Source of the DNA: Psychroflexus sp. ALD_RP9
Lineage (GTDB): Bacteria; Bacteroidota; Bacteroidia; Flavobacteriales; Flavobacteriaceae
DNA length: 64,000 bases
Reading direction: 5' to 3'
Assembly: GCF_017311165.1 (NCBI RefSeq)
Contig: NZ_CP062973.1
Span: forward strand, 1,612,001-1,676,000
Shown one piece after another: positions 21,842 through 30,816 of the stretch; position 1 is the stretch's first letter, and each line of letters begins with the position of its first letter. Below the pieces are notes generated by a model, which saw only the letters and a program-made list of their open reading frames with translations, had not been told where the DNA came from and made no database searches. Both the position numbers and the translations under genes were made by a program.

Positions 21842-22573
21842 CTAAATTATAATTATTCTTGTTATAACGCCAGGCAGATTAAACAAAACATGAAATAAAA
21901 TACAATATTTTAATCCATAATTTAATCTAATGAAACCTAAAGCAAGGCTAAACGTATATATTGGTATTAGATAAAAGTAATATAAAAAGCTATTATTAGG
22001 AAACATCAGATTAAAGGAGTTAAAATGCAATAAAGTGAATACTAATGCTATTATATAAAATATTACATTAAAATATTTGTTCCAAAAATTTTCTATACTG
22101 TTCATTTTCTTTTTGTTAAATAAATATTGATAAATAGTAAAATAAAAAATAAAGAAAATTGATAGTAGTAAGTATGTATTATAAATAGTAACCCCCATTA
22201 CTTCTAAATCAAATAAAGAATTAAATAACTTTACAGAAATTAAGCTTGACAAAAGGGAGCAAGATATTCTGAAAGATTTAATGTTGAATTTCCCAAGCCA
22301 TAACCTAAAGGTAAATTCTTCAATAAATGGAGAAATAAAAAGCAATGATATTAAGGCTAAGTATAATTCATTATTATTCAAGGTTTTCGCATCTGCATTA
22401 AATTCTGATACATAAAAAAATAATTCATATATAATATTAATTGCTAAACTACATATTAGAAAAAAAAGAAAAATAAGAATATACATCTTAAAAAAGATAA
22501 ATATTTTCTTGGTTCTATTCTTATTTTTAACGATCTGATAAGGTTTTAATAAATACGATATAGTATTAAACAT
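21842..22573 (-). CDS. CPBP-family membrane protein, immunity candidate of the displaced RHS tail
   Basis: The 243-aa protein has about six to eight membrane segments. The CPBP (Abi) intramembrane metalloprotease signature is present: E85-E86-F-T-F-R90, a His in LLHFNSF at about 188, and a final H-V-L-F-N near 228. CPBP proteins cleave membrane substrates or act as bacteriocin immunity proteins. It starts 6 bp after the stop of the RHS tail at 22580, so it is most likely that tip's immunity protein. Since the tail has lost its RHS body, the gene may now be expressed only weakly. The family call is good; the immunity role is positional. Confidence 0.7.
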   Translation of the reverse strand: MFNTISYLLKPYQIVKNKNRTKKIFIFFKMYILIFLFFLICSLAINIIYELFFYVSEFNADAKTLNNNELYLALISLLFISPFIEEFTFRLWLGKFNIKSFRISCSLLSSLISVKLFNSLFDLEVMGVTIYNTYLLLSIFFIFYFTIYQYLFNKKKMNSIENFWNKYFNVIFYIIALVFTLLHFNSFNLMFPNNSFLYYFYLIPIYTFSLALGFIRLNYGLKYCILFHVLFNLPGVITRIIII

Positions 22574-22579
22574 AACTTA

Positions 22580-23626
22580 TTATTTGTTTTTAATTTTTTC
22601 AATCATCTGTTCATATTTTTTAATTATCGAATTTATTTTATGTTGAGTTTTTCTACTAATTTCATCTTGTTTTGATTGTGGAGCGATTGTACCAGACCAT
22701 TCATCATTCAATTCTACAGTAACGTTCCCATACATGGCTAATATACTTCTTAATAAAACCCTTTGCGCAACCACCTCTCCCTCTTCAGCTTTGCCAGCAT
22801 TTCTTGTTTTTGTTATTTCTAATAACATTTCATTAATCAGTATCATTTGCTCTAAAAGTTTTTTTCGACTTCTATGAATGGCTTCAATCTCTATCAACAA
22901 TTGTATAACTTGATCTTGGTTTCTTTTTAATTCAGCGACATAACTAATTTCGAAAGCATCTACAAAAATTTTGGCGTCTTTATCTAGTCTTACTGCTTCA
23001 TCATACATAAATGTTATTACTTCTTCTGTAAAAAAATTATCATCTTTGAAATCTTTTAAAGTATCATCTTCCGGAGTATGACCTATGGAAACTAAATTAT
23101 TTTTTGTTCCATCCCAATTCTCAGGATCATGTACTAGATATATATTTCTATCTCCATCGTCTCTAACATCCAAAATATTTCCATTTTCATCAATAAATGT
23201 TGATGCAAGCTCTTCAGGTGCGTGAGAAAATAAGCCTGTTGGATCTACAAAATTTATTGGATTATTATAGCAGTATTGGTATGGGTTAATTGAAGGTACT
23301 ATTTCGGTTAAGGGATCTATATTCATCCACCTTCCAAGTGAAGCATCATAATTCCGCGCTCCAAAATCCAACCATTCTAAGCCAAGCTCGTCGTTTTCTT
23401 CTTTGCCATTGTAACCGTACGGGTAATGCTCGCCGTTGACCACATTATTATACCCTTTATGTTTCAGACCAAAGGGATAGTAGTTTATGCGTTTTTTTTC
23501 TTCGGACGCACTTTTTTCAGAGTGTACCAACTCCAAAAAATTAAAAAAATCGGTATCGAGTTTCTTGCATCCCATTGAGCCACTAATATACGGATTGGTA
23601 TTAATTCCCTCGCAACGCCAACCCAA
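22580..23626 (-). pseudogene. displaced RHS tail (core end plus tip) cut off at YYPFG
   Basis: From 23482 down to 22580 the frame is the end of an RHS-B gene: [17 protein letters not shown], the core motif [21 protein letters not shown], then a tip of about 220 residues that is mostly helical and Lys/Glu-rich with a likely coiled coil (about residues 205-345 of this frame). Upstream of YYPFG the sequence switches at 23483 to the end of the mobile unit, which contributes about 47 unrelated residues from a TTG codon just after a stop. The start is therefore not credible, and the tail is probably silent. Its missing N-terminal part is best explained by RHS-B3 (36131-39646). Confidence 0.75.
23468..23482. 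other. 15-bp core, left copy (putative att site)
   Basis: ACCAAAGGGATAGTA, reading GG-TAT-CCC-TTT context as YYPFG on the minus strand. The same 15 bp occurs at 29792-29806 and 36116-36130, spaced exactly 6324 bp. To its left is the displaced tail; to its right is the recombinase end of unit 1. Related sequences lie in RHS-B1 (1910-1924) and RHS-B2 (13212-13226). Confidence 0.7.
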
Positions 23627-23788
23627 TTATTTTTATCAAAACATCCCTTGTCTTGGTGTTGCTCCCTTTCCTTGCTTGGGCTTCCGCTCCTTTTGGCCAG
23701 CAACACTTTTTTGATGTTTAATGATTGGTTTTATCGGTAAAAAAGAGTTGCCAAAAAGGCCAGAGCAAAAGCCCTTTCCAAAGCTATG

Positions 23789-23852
23789 TTTACATAACGG
23801 TCTGTTATAGTAACATTCATTTGATTTCTGTACTATAACGCCATTATGTAAA
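23789..23852. repeat. inverted repeat 1 of the element end
   Basis: The arms are TTTACATAACGG...GTTATAGTA and TACTATAACGCC..TTATGTAAA around an 18-base loop. The outer arm matches that of the inverted repeat at 24206. Confidence 0.6.
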
Positions 23853-23952
23853 ATATCCGACTGATGCCTTTGCGCTCGGTTCTGAACTCGGATTGATATT
23901 TATGTTATTGATTTAAAAGATTGCGTCCGACTAACGCCCTGCGGTTGTTTCA

Positions 23953-24012
23953 TTTTAAAAGCTGATGCAACTCCAACGCTTTATTCCGCCTCTGTTACAT
24001 CAACTTTTAAAA
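23953..24012. repeat. inverted repeat 2 of the element end
   Basis: The arms are TTTTAAAAGCTGATGCAA (23953-23970) and TTACATCAACTTTTAAAA (23995-24012), with two G-T type differences. A further CGTTTTAAAA follows near 24031. Confidence 0.6.
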
Positions 24013-24205
24013 CGTTTGAAGCGGAACAGACGTTTTAAAAAGATGGAGATTTACAAGCCCCGAACTTCGTTTTTGGCAATAACCTTAATCAATCTTCAGC
24101 TTTTTAAAATGATAGCCACTTATGCGGCGATTGAGCATAATAAATTAACTTTCGTAGTGCGCTGGCAGCAGCGTTGGGCTTTCAGCGTGGGCGATGTCGG
24201 CAATT

Positions 24206-24295
24206 TTACATAACGCAATTTATAACTGCACAAGCTGACCGATTTTGTCAACTGTAAACTCTGATTGTGCATTATAAAGCTCCTGCGTTATGTAA
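24206..24295. repeat. inverted repeat 3 of the element end
   Basis: The outer arms TTACATAACGC and GCGTTATGTAA are perfect (11 bp); the inner arms TTATAA..GCACAA and TTGTGC.TTATAA pair with a small offset. The shape recalls an integron attC site, but the R-box consensus RYYYAAC/GTTRRRY is missed by one base. Confidence 0.6.
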
Positions 24296-24492
24296 CTTTG
24301 CTTTGGGTAAGTTTTTATGTAGTAGCTTTTTGCAGGGAACAGCTCTTTGCTTTTTTAAGGATCCTGTTTCTTTAAACGACTAAATTTCCTTAAAAAAGTA
24401 ATGTGCTGTGTGAGCGTTGGAACATAAAAACTTACATTGCGGTGGCGAGCGGAACAAAACAAAAAACTGGGTTTTGTTTTGTGGGGATTAAT

Positions 24493-25380
24493 TCAGCTAA
24501 TCGGATGGAAGTTGTTCACGATTTCGTGCAAGTTCTCCAAGTCGTCTTGTAAATATCTTTCGGTGGAACTGATGTAACGATGTCCAGCTAAATATTGAAC
24601 CTTTCTTAAATTATATTGCCCTAACCAATTTGTAATTACCGATGCCCTGATTTGATGTGCATTATTTACTTTGTGATTAATCTTTTTCAGCTTCTTGACA
24701 ATCGCTAAAATGGTATTTGATAATCGTTTATTATTTGGAATAAAAAGACGTTCACTTTGCACATTTTTACGTCTTACGATTTCTTCCCTTATTTCCTTTA
24801 CATATTCCAATAGTTCTATGACTTGCCACGATTTTAGCTCCAGCATTCTTGCATTACTTCGTTTACCACTTTTTATATAAATCTTGCCTTTGTAGAGTTC
24901 TAAATTTTCAAGTTCTAACTGTCGTAATTCGGTTGTGTTCAAGCCTTGGTAAACCATTAAACCAACAATAACTTTATTTCGTTTTGAGGTGTACTTGTGA
25001 TATTCTTCTTGGTAATTTTCTGTATCAAAACTATAATATAAGTCTTCCAGTTCATCAGCTTCCAATAAATTATAGTTGATGATTCTTTTTGCTCCCTTTA
25101 GATTAACATTCTCTATTGGATTATCTGCTCTGTAATTTTCAGACATTAAAAACTTGAAGTAATTTTTTACAATATTTATACGTTTTTGAACTGTAGTTTT
25201 TGTGTTCTCTTTTCTCTGTAAATACTTGATATATTTTAGCATTTTATTATAATCTATATACTCTGGATTTGTATGGTTTCGTTTGCACCATTTTATAAAT
25301 AAATCTATGTGATTACTGTAATTTTCGATTGTGCTTTTACTGTAATTTTCTTTATGCAAATACGTTCTATATTCCATCAT
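24493..25380 (-). CDS. tyrosine recombinase 2 of the element, Arg I replaced
   Basis: The 295-aa protein has an N-terminal SAM-like core-binding domain (about 1-95) and a C-terminal catalytic domain. The motifs seen are K173, H242-Q-I-R245, G266-H267 and the nucleophile Y276 (STERYLQ). The first catalytic Arg, expected in the G-L-R-x-x-E motif, is Asn148 here (GLNTTELRQL). Its start overlaps the end of recombinase 1 by 14 bp, so the two are translationally coupled, like TnpA/TnpB of Tn554-type elements. It may act as a partner or regulatory subunit of recombinase 1 rather than as a full enzyme. Unit 2 encodes an identical protein. Confidence 0.85.
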   Translation of the reverse strand: MMEYRTYLHKENYSKSTIENYSNHIDLFIKWCKRNHTNPEYIDYNKMLKYIKYLQRKENTKTTVQKRINIVKNYFKFLMSENYRADNPIENVNLKGAKRIINYNLLEADELEDLYYSFDTENYQEEYHKYTSKRNKVIVGLMVYQGLNTTELRQLELENLELYKGKIYIKSGKRSNARMLELKSWQVIELLEYVKEIREEIVRRKNVQSERLFIPNNKRLSNTILAIVKKLKKINHKVNNAHQIRASVITNWLGQYNLRKVQYLAGHRYISSTERYLQDDLENLHEIVNNFHPIS

Positions 25381-26302
25381 TTTCTATTGTTTTAAGTAAG
25401 TGTGTGTAGATTTGGGTAGATTCCAGAGAACTATGGCCTAAAAAAGTTTTTATGCTTTCTAATGGTACATTTTGTTGCAATAAATGTGTGGCGATACTAT
25501 GACGTAAAATGTGTAGTGTGATTTCTTTTTCTGCAATAGTTTTATTGTTGGTTGCTTGTACGATTGCTTTTAATCTGTTAGCAAAACTCATTCCTTGCAT
25601 TCGCTTTCCTTGTTGGCTTACAAAAAGAGCTTCCGTAGCTTTTGCATTGTAAAATTCTGGTCGAGCTTCGTAAATGTAATCTTCCAATATTTCTGCATTC
25701 TTTCGGTTGATTGGCACAAAACGTTCTTTATAGTTTTTTCCTTTTCTAACAAACACTCGTTCCTTATCAAAATATATATCGCTTAAATCCAAGTGTACTG
25801 CTTCGTTTCTTCTTAATCCGCAACTATATAAAACGGTTAAAATAGCTTTGTCTCTTAATTTAAATCTGTTTTCACTATGACTAAATTCTGTTGCTCTGAA
25901 CAATTGCTTTATTTCTGATTGTGTAAGTATATTTAGCTTTTCTTCGGTTGGTTGTTTCTCTGACTTTAAATGTATGTTGATGCCTTTATGATTGTGATTT
26001 TTCAAGTATTCACTAAACTTTTTTAGAGCCTGTTGATGTTTGTTCAAATAACTTTTACTTAATGCTCCGCTTCGTCTTTCATTAACTCGCTGTTGTAAAT
26101 AACTGTAATAGTCTTTGACCGTTTTTGTAGTAATATCATTGATATTGTTAATGTTATACTGTTCCAGATAATGAAAGAACTCTTTTAAGTGATTTGGCAA
26201 GTAATACACCGTACTTTCTGCATAACCCAAGATGTCCAACCATTCTTTATAATTGGCAACGAACATTTTAAAAACTTCGTTTTGTAGTTTTAACTTTTTC
26301 AC
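25367..26302 (-). CDS. tyrosine recombinase 1 of the element (XerC/D-like)
   Basis: The 311-aa integrase has a SAM-like N-terminal domain (about 8-105) and a complete catalytic set: R164 in GLRRNEA, K187, H264-I-L-R267, G289-H290 and Y299 in STQIYTH. Enzymes of this family cut and join DNA at short core sites through a Tyr-DNA link. It starts about 85 bp after the ATPase gene stop and overlaps recombinase 2. It is the best candidate for the enzyme acting at the 15-bp core. Target specificity is inferred from the element ends only. Confidence 0.9.
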   Translation of the reverse strand: MKKLKLQNEVFKMFVANYKEWLDILGYAESTVYYLPNHLKEFFHYLEQYNINNINDITTKTVKDYYSYLQQRVNERRSGALSKSYLNKHQQALKKFSEYLKNHNHKGINIHLKSEKQPTEEKLNILTQSEIKQLFRATEFSHSENRFKLRDKAILTVLYSCGLRRNEAVHLDLSDIYFDKERVFVRKGKNYKERFVPINRKNAEILEDYIYEARPEFYNAKATEALFVSQQGKRMQGMSFANRLKAIVQATNNKTIAEKEITLHILRHSIATHLLQQNVPLESIKTFLGHSSLESTQIYTHLLKTIENDGI

Positions 26303-26388
26303 TTCGGTATGTGGCTTTTGTGGTTTTGTGAACCGATTGCCTTAACTCACTGTAAATCTTTTGTTTAATCGGTTCAAATAGGTTTGGT

Positions 26389-27918
26389 TCAATCTGAACC
26401 GTTGGCTCGATTGATTTTATCGATACAATCCTGTAACGCCTTTTGTATGGTGGCTTTTAGGTTGCTGTATTCTTCTTTGTCTGCCAGTTCGTAACGATAG
26501 GTTTTCTTGTTCTTGTCCTTTACCCTTACAATATTTTCGGTGTCCAATAATTCTAAAAAACGTCTGCGAACTGTTGATTTTGGAAGCCTTATCCATCTTC
26601 GGACTTCTGCATTTGTAAATGTGGTTTGATTTTCCTGTACGAGTATAAGTTTCAAAAATTCAAAGAAGCTTCTACACGCACCACTCAACAAATCGCTTTT
26701 ATGTAGCAGTGTTTCAATGATAAGTTCGTTGGCTTCTTCTATATCTTCAATCGTAGTTTCTATATATTCTTCGCCTGTTTGCTCGTCATATTTTTTCTCT
26801 CTTTGGAACTGCTTATAAAATGTAATGACTTCTATAAATTGTAAATAATGGCTGTTGGTTCTACGTGGTTTAAATACGGATTGTGGCAACTCTAAATATT
26901 CTGCAAAAGGATTGATAACCTTGATTGGTTTTAAGATACGTTGTAGATTCTTTAGGGTTTCCCTTGCTTTTTGTTCTGCTTCTAAATCTATTTTTCCAGC
27001 ACTTAATTTGCGTTGGTAATCCATTATTCTTTTATCCTGTTCTTGGCTTTCATCAATGTAGAGTAGGAACGAGCGATTACTATTATCTTCGTAAATACTT
27101 TCCTGTGTGGTACATCCTGCAACACTTACAGGTCCTTCAACCGTTAAATGGATTGTTCGTGTTGTTCCTTTGGTATCTTTGTGAACAACCGTTTTAGTAA
27201 TTCGTTTTTTGGTTTGTAATTCCCGCAATGGATAGAGTACGCTTTCTGCTCCGTCCAAATCTTCTATTAAAATTAATTTGTGTTGTAACTCTGTGCGATT
27301 GAAGTAATAAAATGCGTTGGCACTTAAAACTGTCATTTCTACTTTATCTTCTTGTGGTATCAGTTCCGATACTTTGGATTGTAAATGTGTTTTTCCTGTT
27401 CCGGAACTTCCCAAGCTGATACAATGCAATGGGTTATTTGTTTTGCGAGAAGTAAATATCAAGTACATTGTTTGCCTGTTGTATGCTTCGCCGATTACTC
27501 CAGACTTTCCAATAAGTTCATTGGTCTTTTTTAGTAAATCTTTTCGTTTTGCCAGTTTGATAGCTTCCTTTTCTTCACTTGCCGATAATTCTTTAAAATA
27601 GGGTTTGTGTAATTCTGCTTCTTTTTCGAGTAATAAAAAACGATAGTTTTCCAGTTCGTGGGTAAGCTCCTGTAATGTTCTACGTGCTACGCTTGTTCCT
27701 ATTTCCAACCGTTCTGCAACTTTTCTCGTGAACTTCTCGACTTGGTTATCGTTGTACAGGTCTATCGAGTGCCTTAAAATATTGTGCTGTTTGGGTTTCT
27801 GTATGGATAATGTTATTCGTAAACTCTCTAATTTGTTGAGTTTAATTCCACCTAAAACGTGAGTTTCAAGATGTTTTGTGATGTAACTGTAGTTGTTCGG
27901 GTTACTCGTATCTAACAT
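26389..27918 (-). CDS. P-loop ATPase of the element
   Basis: The 509-aa protein has a Walker A motif G170-SSGTG-K176-T177 and a Walker B-like LILIED ending at D220, followed by a putative sensor region (VAGCTTQESIYEDNSNRSF). Residues 60-110 are helical. The C-terminus (about 430-480, with RWIRLPKSTVRRRFLELL) looks like a winged helix. This arrangement fits AAA+-type helpers of mobile elements or replication initiators; I do not recognise a named family. It is read with the recombinases and divergently from the XRE gene, and the 153-bp gap should hold both promoters. Confidence 0.75.
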   Translation of the reverse strand: MLDTSNPNNYSYITKHLETHVLGGIKLNKLESLRITLSIQKPKQHNILRHSIDLYNDNQVEKFTRKVAERLEIGTSVARRTLQELTHELENYRFLLLEKEAELHKPYFKELSASEEKEAIKLAKRKDLLKKTNELIGKSGVIGEAYNRQTMYLIFTSRKTNNPLHCISLGSSGTGKTHLQSKVSELIPQEDKVEMTVLSANAFYYFNRTELQHKLILIEDLDGAESVLYPLRELQTKKRITKTVVHKDTKGTTRTIHLTVEGPVSVAGCTTQESIYEDNSNRSFLLYIDESQEQDKRIMDYQRKLSAGKIDLEAEQKARETLKNLQRILKPIKVINPFAEYLELPQSVFKPRRTNSHYLQFIEVITFYKQFQREKKYDEQTGEEYIETTIEDIEEANELIIETLLHKSDLLSGACRSFFEFLKLILVQENQTTFTNAEVRRWIRLPKSTVRRRFLELLDTENIVRVKDKNKKTYRYELADKEEYSNLKATIQKALQDCIDKINRANGSD

Positions 27919-28016
27919 TGTTCAAAAGTTTTTAAAACACATTATTGGATACAAAGAAACACAATAATATTTATTTGAACAATATTTTTATGTTTTTATA
28001 ACTACTTTAATGTTTA

Positions 28017-28024
28017 TATATTTG
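28017..28024 (+). promoter_or_regulatory. candidate -7 box of the XRE regulator
   Basis: TATATTTG on the plus strand, 47 bp before the ATG at 28072, within the divergent gap 27919-28071. There is no clear -33 TTTG. The gap is the likely operator of the XRE protein. Confidence 0.4.
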
Positions 28025-28071
28025 CTAAAACCTTTGATAATACGTGTATTGACACATAATAATATATATTT

Positions 28072-28407
28072 ATGAGTTCGTTTGGTAAAAAATTGACAGA
28101 GTGCAGGAAAGCTAAAAACCTATCTCAAAAAGAACTGGCGAGTATTTTTAATACGTCCCATACCACCATTGGCAAGTACGAACGTGATGAGATGACACCA
28201 AGTATTGAAGCCGCTAAAAAACTGGCGAAGATTCTCGATACTACTGTTGGTTATCTGTTGGGCGAGAGTGACAATGCAAACTTGTTCAAAGACCCTAAAA
28301 TGTTGCAACGGTTTCAGGATATTTCTAACCTTGATGACAAGGACAAAGAATGTTTGTTAACTACCGTCGACCATTTTATAAAGGCTTCCAAGATTAGTGC
28401 TATGTAA
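28072..28407 (+). CDS. XRE-family transcriptional regulator of the element
   Basis: The 111-aa protein has an HTH_3 domain at residues 6-62 (LTECRKAKNLSQKELA, TTIGKYERDEMTPS, LDTTVGYLLGE) and a C-terminal helical tail (ISNLDDKDKECLLTTVDHF). It is transcribed away from the ATPase and recombinase genes, so it probably controls that operon from the shared 153-bp gap and may keep the element quiet. It is convergent with the immunity lipoprotein, with a terminator between them. Its tail is related in layout to the remnants at 409-516 and 21581-21766. Confidence 0.85.
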   Translation: MSSFGKKLTECRKAKNLSQKELASIFNTSHTTIGKYERDEMTPSIEAAKKLAKILDTTVGYLLGESDNANLFKDPKMLQRFQDISNLDDKDKECLLTTVDHFIKASKISAM

Positions 28408-28408
28408 C

Positions 28409-28435
28409 AAAAAAACCTCCTCGTTAAAGGTGGTT
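28409..28435 (-). terminator. terminator of the RHS tip/immunity operon, unit 1
   Basis: On the minus strand, the hairpin AACCACC...GGAGGTT (28414-28435, one mismatch) is followed by a T-run (A-run at 28409-28415 on the plus strand), just past the lipoprotein stop at 28468. It resembles the locus 1 terminator at 589-614. Confidence 0.65.
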
Positions 28436-28467
28436 TCAATCTATATCAAATTTTATTAAAATTATTC

Positions 28468-28845
28468 TTACTTCCTTTTCAAAATCACATTGTCGAGCTT
28501 CAACTTATTTTTGTCTTTTACTTTAATTACAAACTCTCGTTGATTCATATAACCATTTGATAGTTTCTCGGCTATACTTTCATTATCAGAACATTTCAAA
28601 AGCAAAGTATCTGCTGTATGCTTCCAAACGCCTTCACATTTGGGATTAAAATCGTGTCCTCTTATACTCAAAATAAACACACTATCTTCTTTCAGCTCTA
28701 AATTATATTGAGTATTTGAGCCTTGAATTTGCCCTTTTGACAAACCATAAAAACTACCTATTAAATCATCATCACTAACATTTTTGTATGTAGAACATCC
28801 AATACAAAAAATCAGTAATACTAATATTAAAATCCTTATTCTCAT
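28468..28845 (-). CDS. lipoprotein, immunity candidate (unit 1 copy)
   Basis: The 125-aa protein has a signal sequence with the lipobox FCIGC (Cys17) and a beta-rich C-terminal body (YNLELKEDSVFILSI, GVWKHTADTLLLKCS). It starts 4 bp after the RHS frame stop and precedes a terminator. Positioned like an immunity gene and probably anchored in a membrane facing the periplasm or surface, it could neutralise the metallopeptidase-like tip. It is identical to 34792-35169. The fold resembles small META/lipocalin-like lipoproteins, which is only an impression. Confidence 0.6.
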   Translation of the reverse strand: MRIRILILVLLIFCIGCSTYKNVSDDDLIGSFYGLSKGQIQGSNTQYNLELKEDSVFILSIRGHDFNPKCEGVWKHTADTLLLKCSDNESIAEKLSNGYMNQREFVIKVKDKNKLKLDNVILKRK

Positions 28846-28849
28846 AGCA

Positions 28850-29950
28850 TTATTTTATTTTGGTGTAAATGGTAGGCACTATACTTTTTAAAGTAGCATT
28901 TGCAGGTAATGTTTGTAATGTACTTTTTAACTGTGGGTAAGCCTTTATCAAATCGTTACGTGTTGAATTAATATTTACAGGACTTATTCCTGTATTGGCT
29001 GTTCCTCCTTGTTTATATGGTTGATTTCCTGTTGCTGGGTCTGTTACTCCCTGTACCCAACTTGGGGTTATCTGACTTTGAGAATTAAGACCACCAACAC
29101 TTGAAGGGTCATAAGCCCATTGCGCTTTATAACCTGCCACTTCATCATAAACATCTTGAGCCAGTGTATTACCAGTAGATGAATCAAAAGCTATATCGCC
29201 TGTTTCAAATTGTCCTGCGTGTGTTGTTTCGTGTGTAAACAATGCTGTACCGCTATAGCTGATAACAATTTCATTAGTAGAAGTATCTAACTTAACACCG
29301 TTTTGTGCTGCTCCAGAATCTAAACTATAAACTTGTTTACTCGATTCTAAAACACCTAAATTGGAAACAGCATCATTAAGACCATTAACCCTATCTTGCA
29401 TATTTCCAATACGACTGGCAAGTTTTTTGGCACTCCATCCTTTTTCAGCAGCTTTAGCATTCAAACCATCAATTTTACCTTGAAGCTTATCTCTTTGAGC
29501 TATGATATTTTGTTTTTGCTTATCAAACTCTTTCTGGCTTCCTGGTGCTATTTGCTTACCATCAGGGTCTATAAAGATTATCGGATTATTTCCAACAAAA
29601 CCGTATGGCGTTATATCTTGATACTTTTCCGCTAATGGGTCAACATTAAACCACCTACCAAGAGCAGTATCGTAATTTCTTGCTCCGAAGTCGTGCCAAT
29701 TTAAACCAAGTTCCTCTTGGTTCTCTTTCCCTTGATAATCATAAGGATGATGCGTTCCATTCACCACATTATTGTAACCTTTGTGAAGTCCACCAAAGGG
29801 ATAGTAGTTTATGCGTTTTTTTTCTTCGGACGCACTTTTTTCAGAGTGTACCAACTCCAAAAAATTAAAAAAATCGGTATCGAGTTTCTTGCATCCCATT
29901 GAGCCACTAATATACGGATTGGTATTAATTCCCTCGCAACGCCAACCCAA
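28850..29950 (-). pseudogene. duplicate RHS tail with metallopeptidase-like tip, headless
   Basis: The part from 29806 down to 28850 is identical to the end of RHS-B3: YYPFGGLHKGYNN, core motifs, IDPDG, then the tip with HETTH. Upstream of the 15-bp core the frame runs into the recombinase end of unit 2 and begins at a TTG that follows a stop, giving 47 unrelated residues. Without the RHS body, signal peptide or promoter it is probably silent. It becomes the active tip only if unit 2 is lost by recombination at the cores, but the product would be the same. Confidence 0.7.
29792..29806. other. 15-bp core, middle copy
   Basis: ACCAAAGGGATAGTA at the junction of the two units. If a single circle existed, this junction is what its joined ends (attP) would look like. 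Confidence 0.7.
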
Positions 29951-30816
29951 TTATTTTTATCAAAACATCCCTTGTCTTGGTGTTGCTCCCTTTCCTTGCT
30001 TGGGCTTCCGCTCCTTTTGGCCAGCAACACTTTTTTGATGTTTAATGATTGGTTTTATCGGTAAAAAAGAGTTGCCAAAAAGGCCAGAGCAAAAGCCCTT
30101 TCCAAAGCTATGTTTACATAACGGTCTGTTATAGTAACATTCATTTGATTTCTGTACTATAACGCCATTATGTAAAATATCCGACTGATGCCTTTGCGCT
30201 CGGTTCTGAACTCGGATTGATATTTATGTTATTGATTTAAAAGATTGCGTCCGACTAACGCCCTGCGGTTGTTTCATTTTAAAAGCTGATGCAACTCCAA
30301 CGCTTTATTCCGCCTCTGTTACATCAACTTTTAAAACGTTTGAAGCGGAACAGACGTTTTAAAAAGATGGAGATTTACAAGCCCCGAACTTCGTTTTTGG
30401 CAATAACCTTAATCAATCTTCAGCTTTTTAAAATGATAGCCACTTATGCGGCGATTGAGCATAATAAATTAACTTTCGTAGTGCGCTGGCAGCAGCGTTG
30501 GGCTTTCAGCGTGGGCGATGTCGGCAATTTTACATAACGCAATTTATAACTGCACAAGCTGACCGATTTTGTCAACTGTAAACTCTGATTGTGCATTATA
30601 AAGCTCCTGCGTTATGTAACTTTGCTTTGGGTAAGTTTTTATGTAGTAGCTTTTTGCAGGGAACAGCTCTTTGCTTTTTTAAGGATCCTGTTTCTTTAAA
30701 CGACTAAATTTCCTTAAAAAAGTAATGTGCTGTGTGAGCGTTGGAACATAAAAACTTACATTGCGGTGGCGAGCGGAACAAAACAAAAAACTGGGTTTTG
30801 TTTTGTGGGGATTAAT
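29951..30816. other. structured non-coding end, unit 2
   Basis: This is the copy of 23627-24492. The inverted repeats recur at 30113-30176, 30277-30336 and 30530-30619. No convincing gene is seen. Confidence 0.5.

Larger units (their letters stand above)
23627..24492. other. structured non-coding end of the element
   Basis: About 870 bp without a convincing gene, less AT-rich than the flanks, with at least three long imperfect inverted repeats (23789-23852, 23953-24012 and 24206-24295). An 82-codon plus-strand frame (23965-24213) lies across them, but its composition suggests that it is accidental. The region could be the recombination end, a replication or transfer origin, or an untranslated leader. 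Confidence 0.5.
23483..29806 (-). mobile_element. RHS-tip integrative element, unit 1 of a tandem pair
   Basis: This 6324-bp unit is followed by a second copy. From left to right it has a structured non-coding end, two overlapping tyrosine recombinases, a P-loop ATPase, a divergent XRE regulator, a terminator, a lipoprotein and the C-terminal part of an RHS gene that ends in the 15-bp core. Both ends are sharp: the left end joins the same core in two different RHS tails (23483 and 29807), and the right end is the core itself. This is what site-specific integration of a circle into the YYPFG codons would give. All encoded proteins are identical to those of unit 2. Confidence 0.75.

Noticed and set aside
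23485..23626. Real N-terminus for the displaced RHS tails
   Set aside because: The 47 extra codons start at a TTG directly after a stop, have no signal peptide and come from the mobile unit's non-coding end.
23965..24213. 82-codon plus-strand frame in the element end
   Set aside because: It crosses two inverted repeats and has no family-like features; the stems explain the sequence better than coding does.
23789..24295. Integron attC sites and gene cassettes
   Set aside because: The inverted repeats recall attC, but R-box motifs do not fit and no IntI-type integrase with its extra helix is visible; the recombinases are XerC/D-like.
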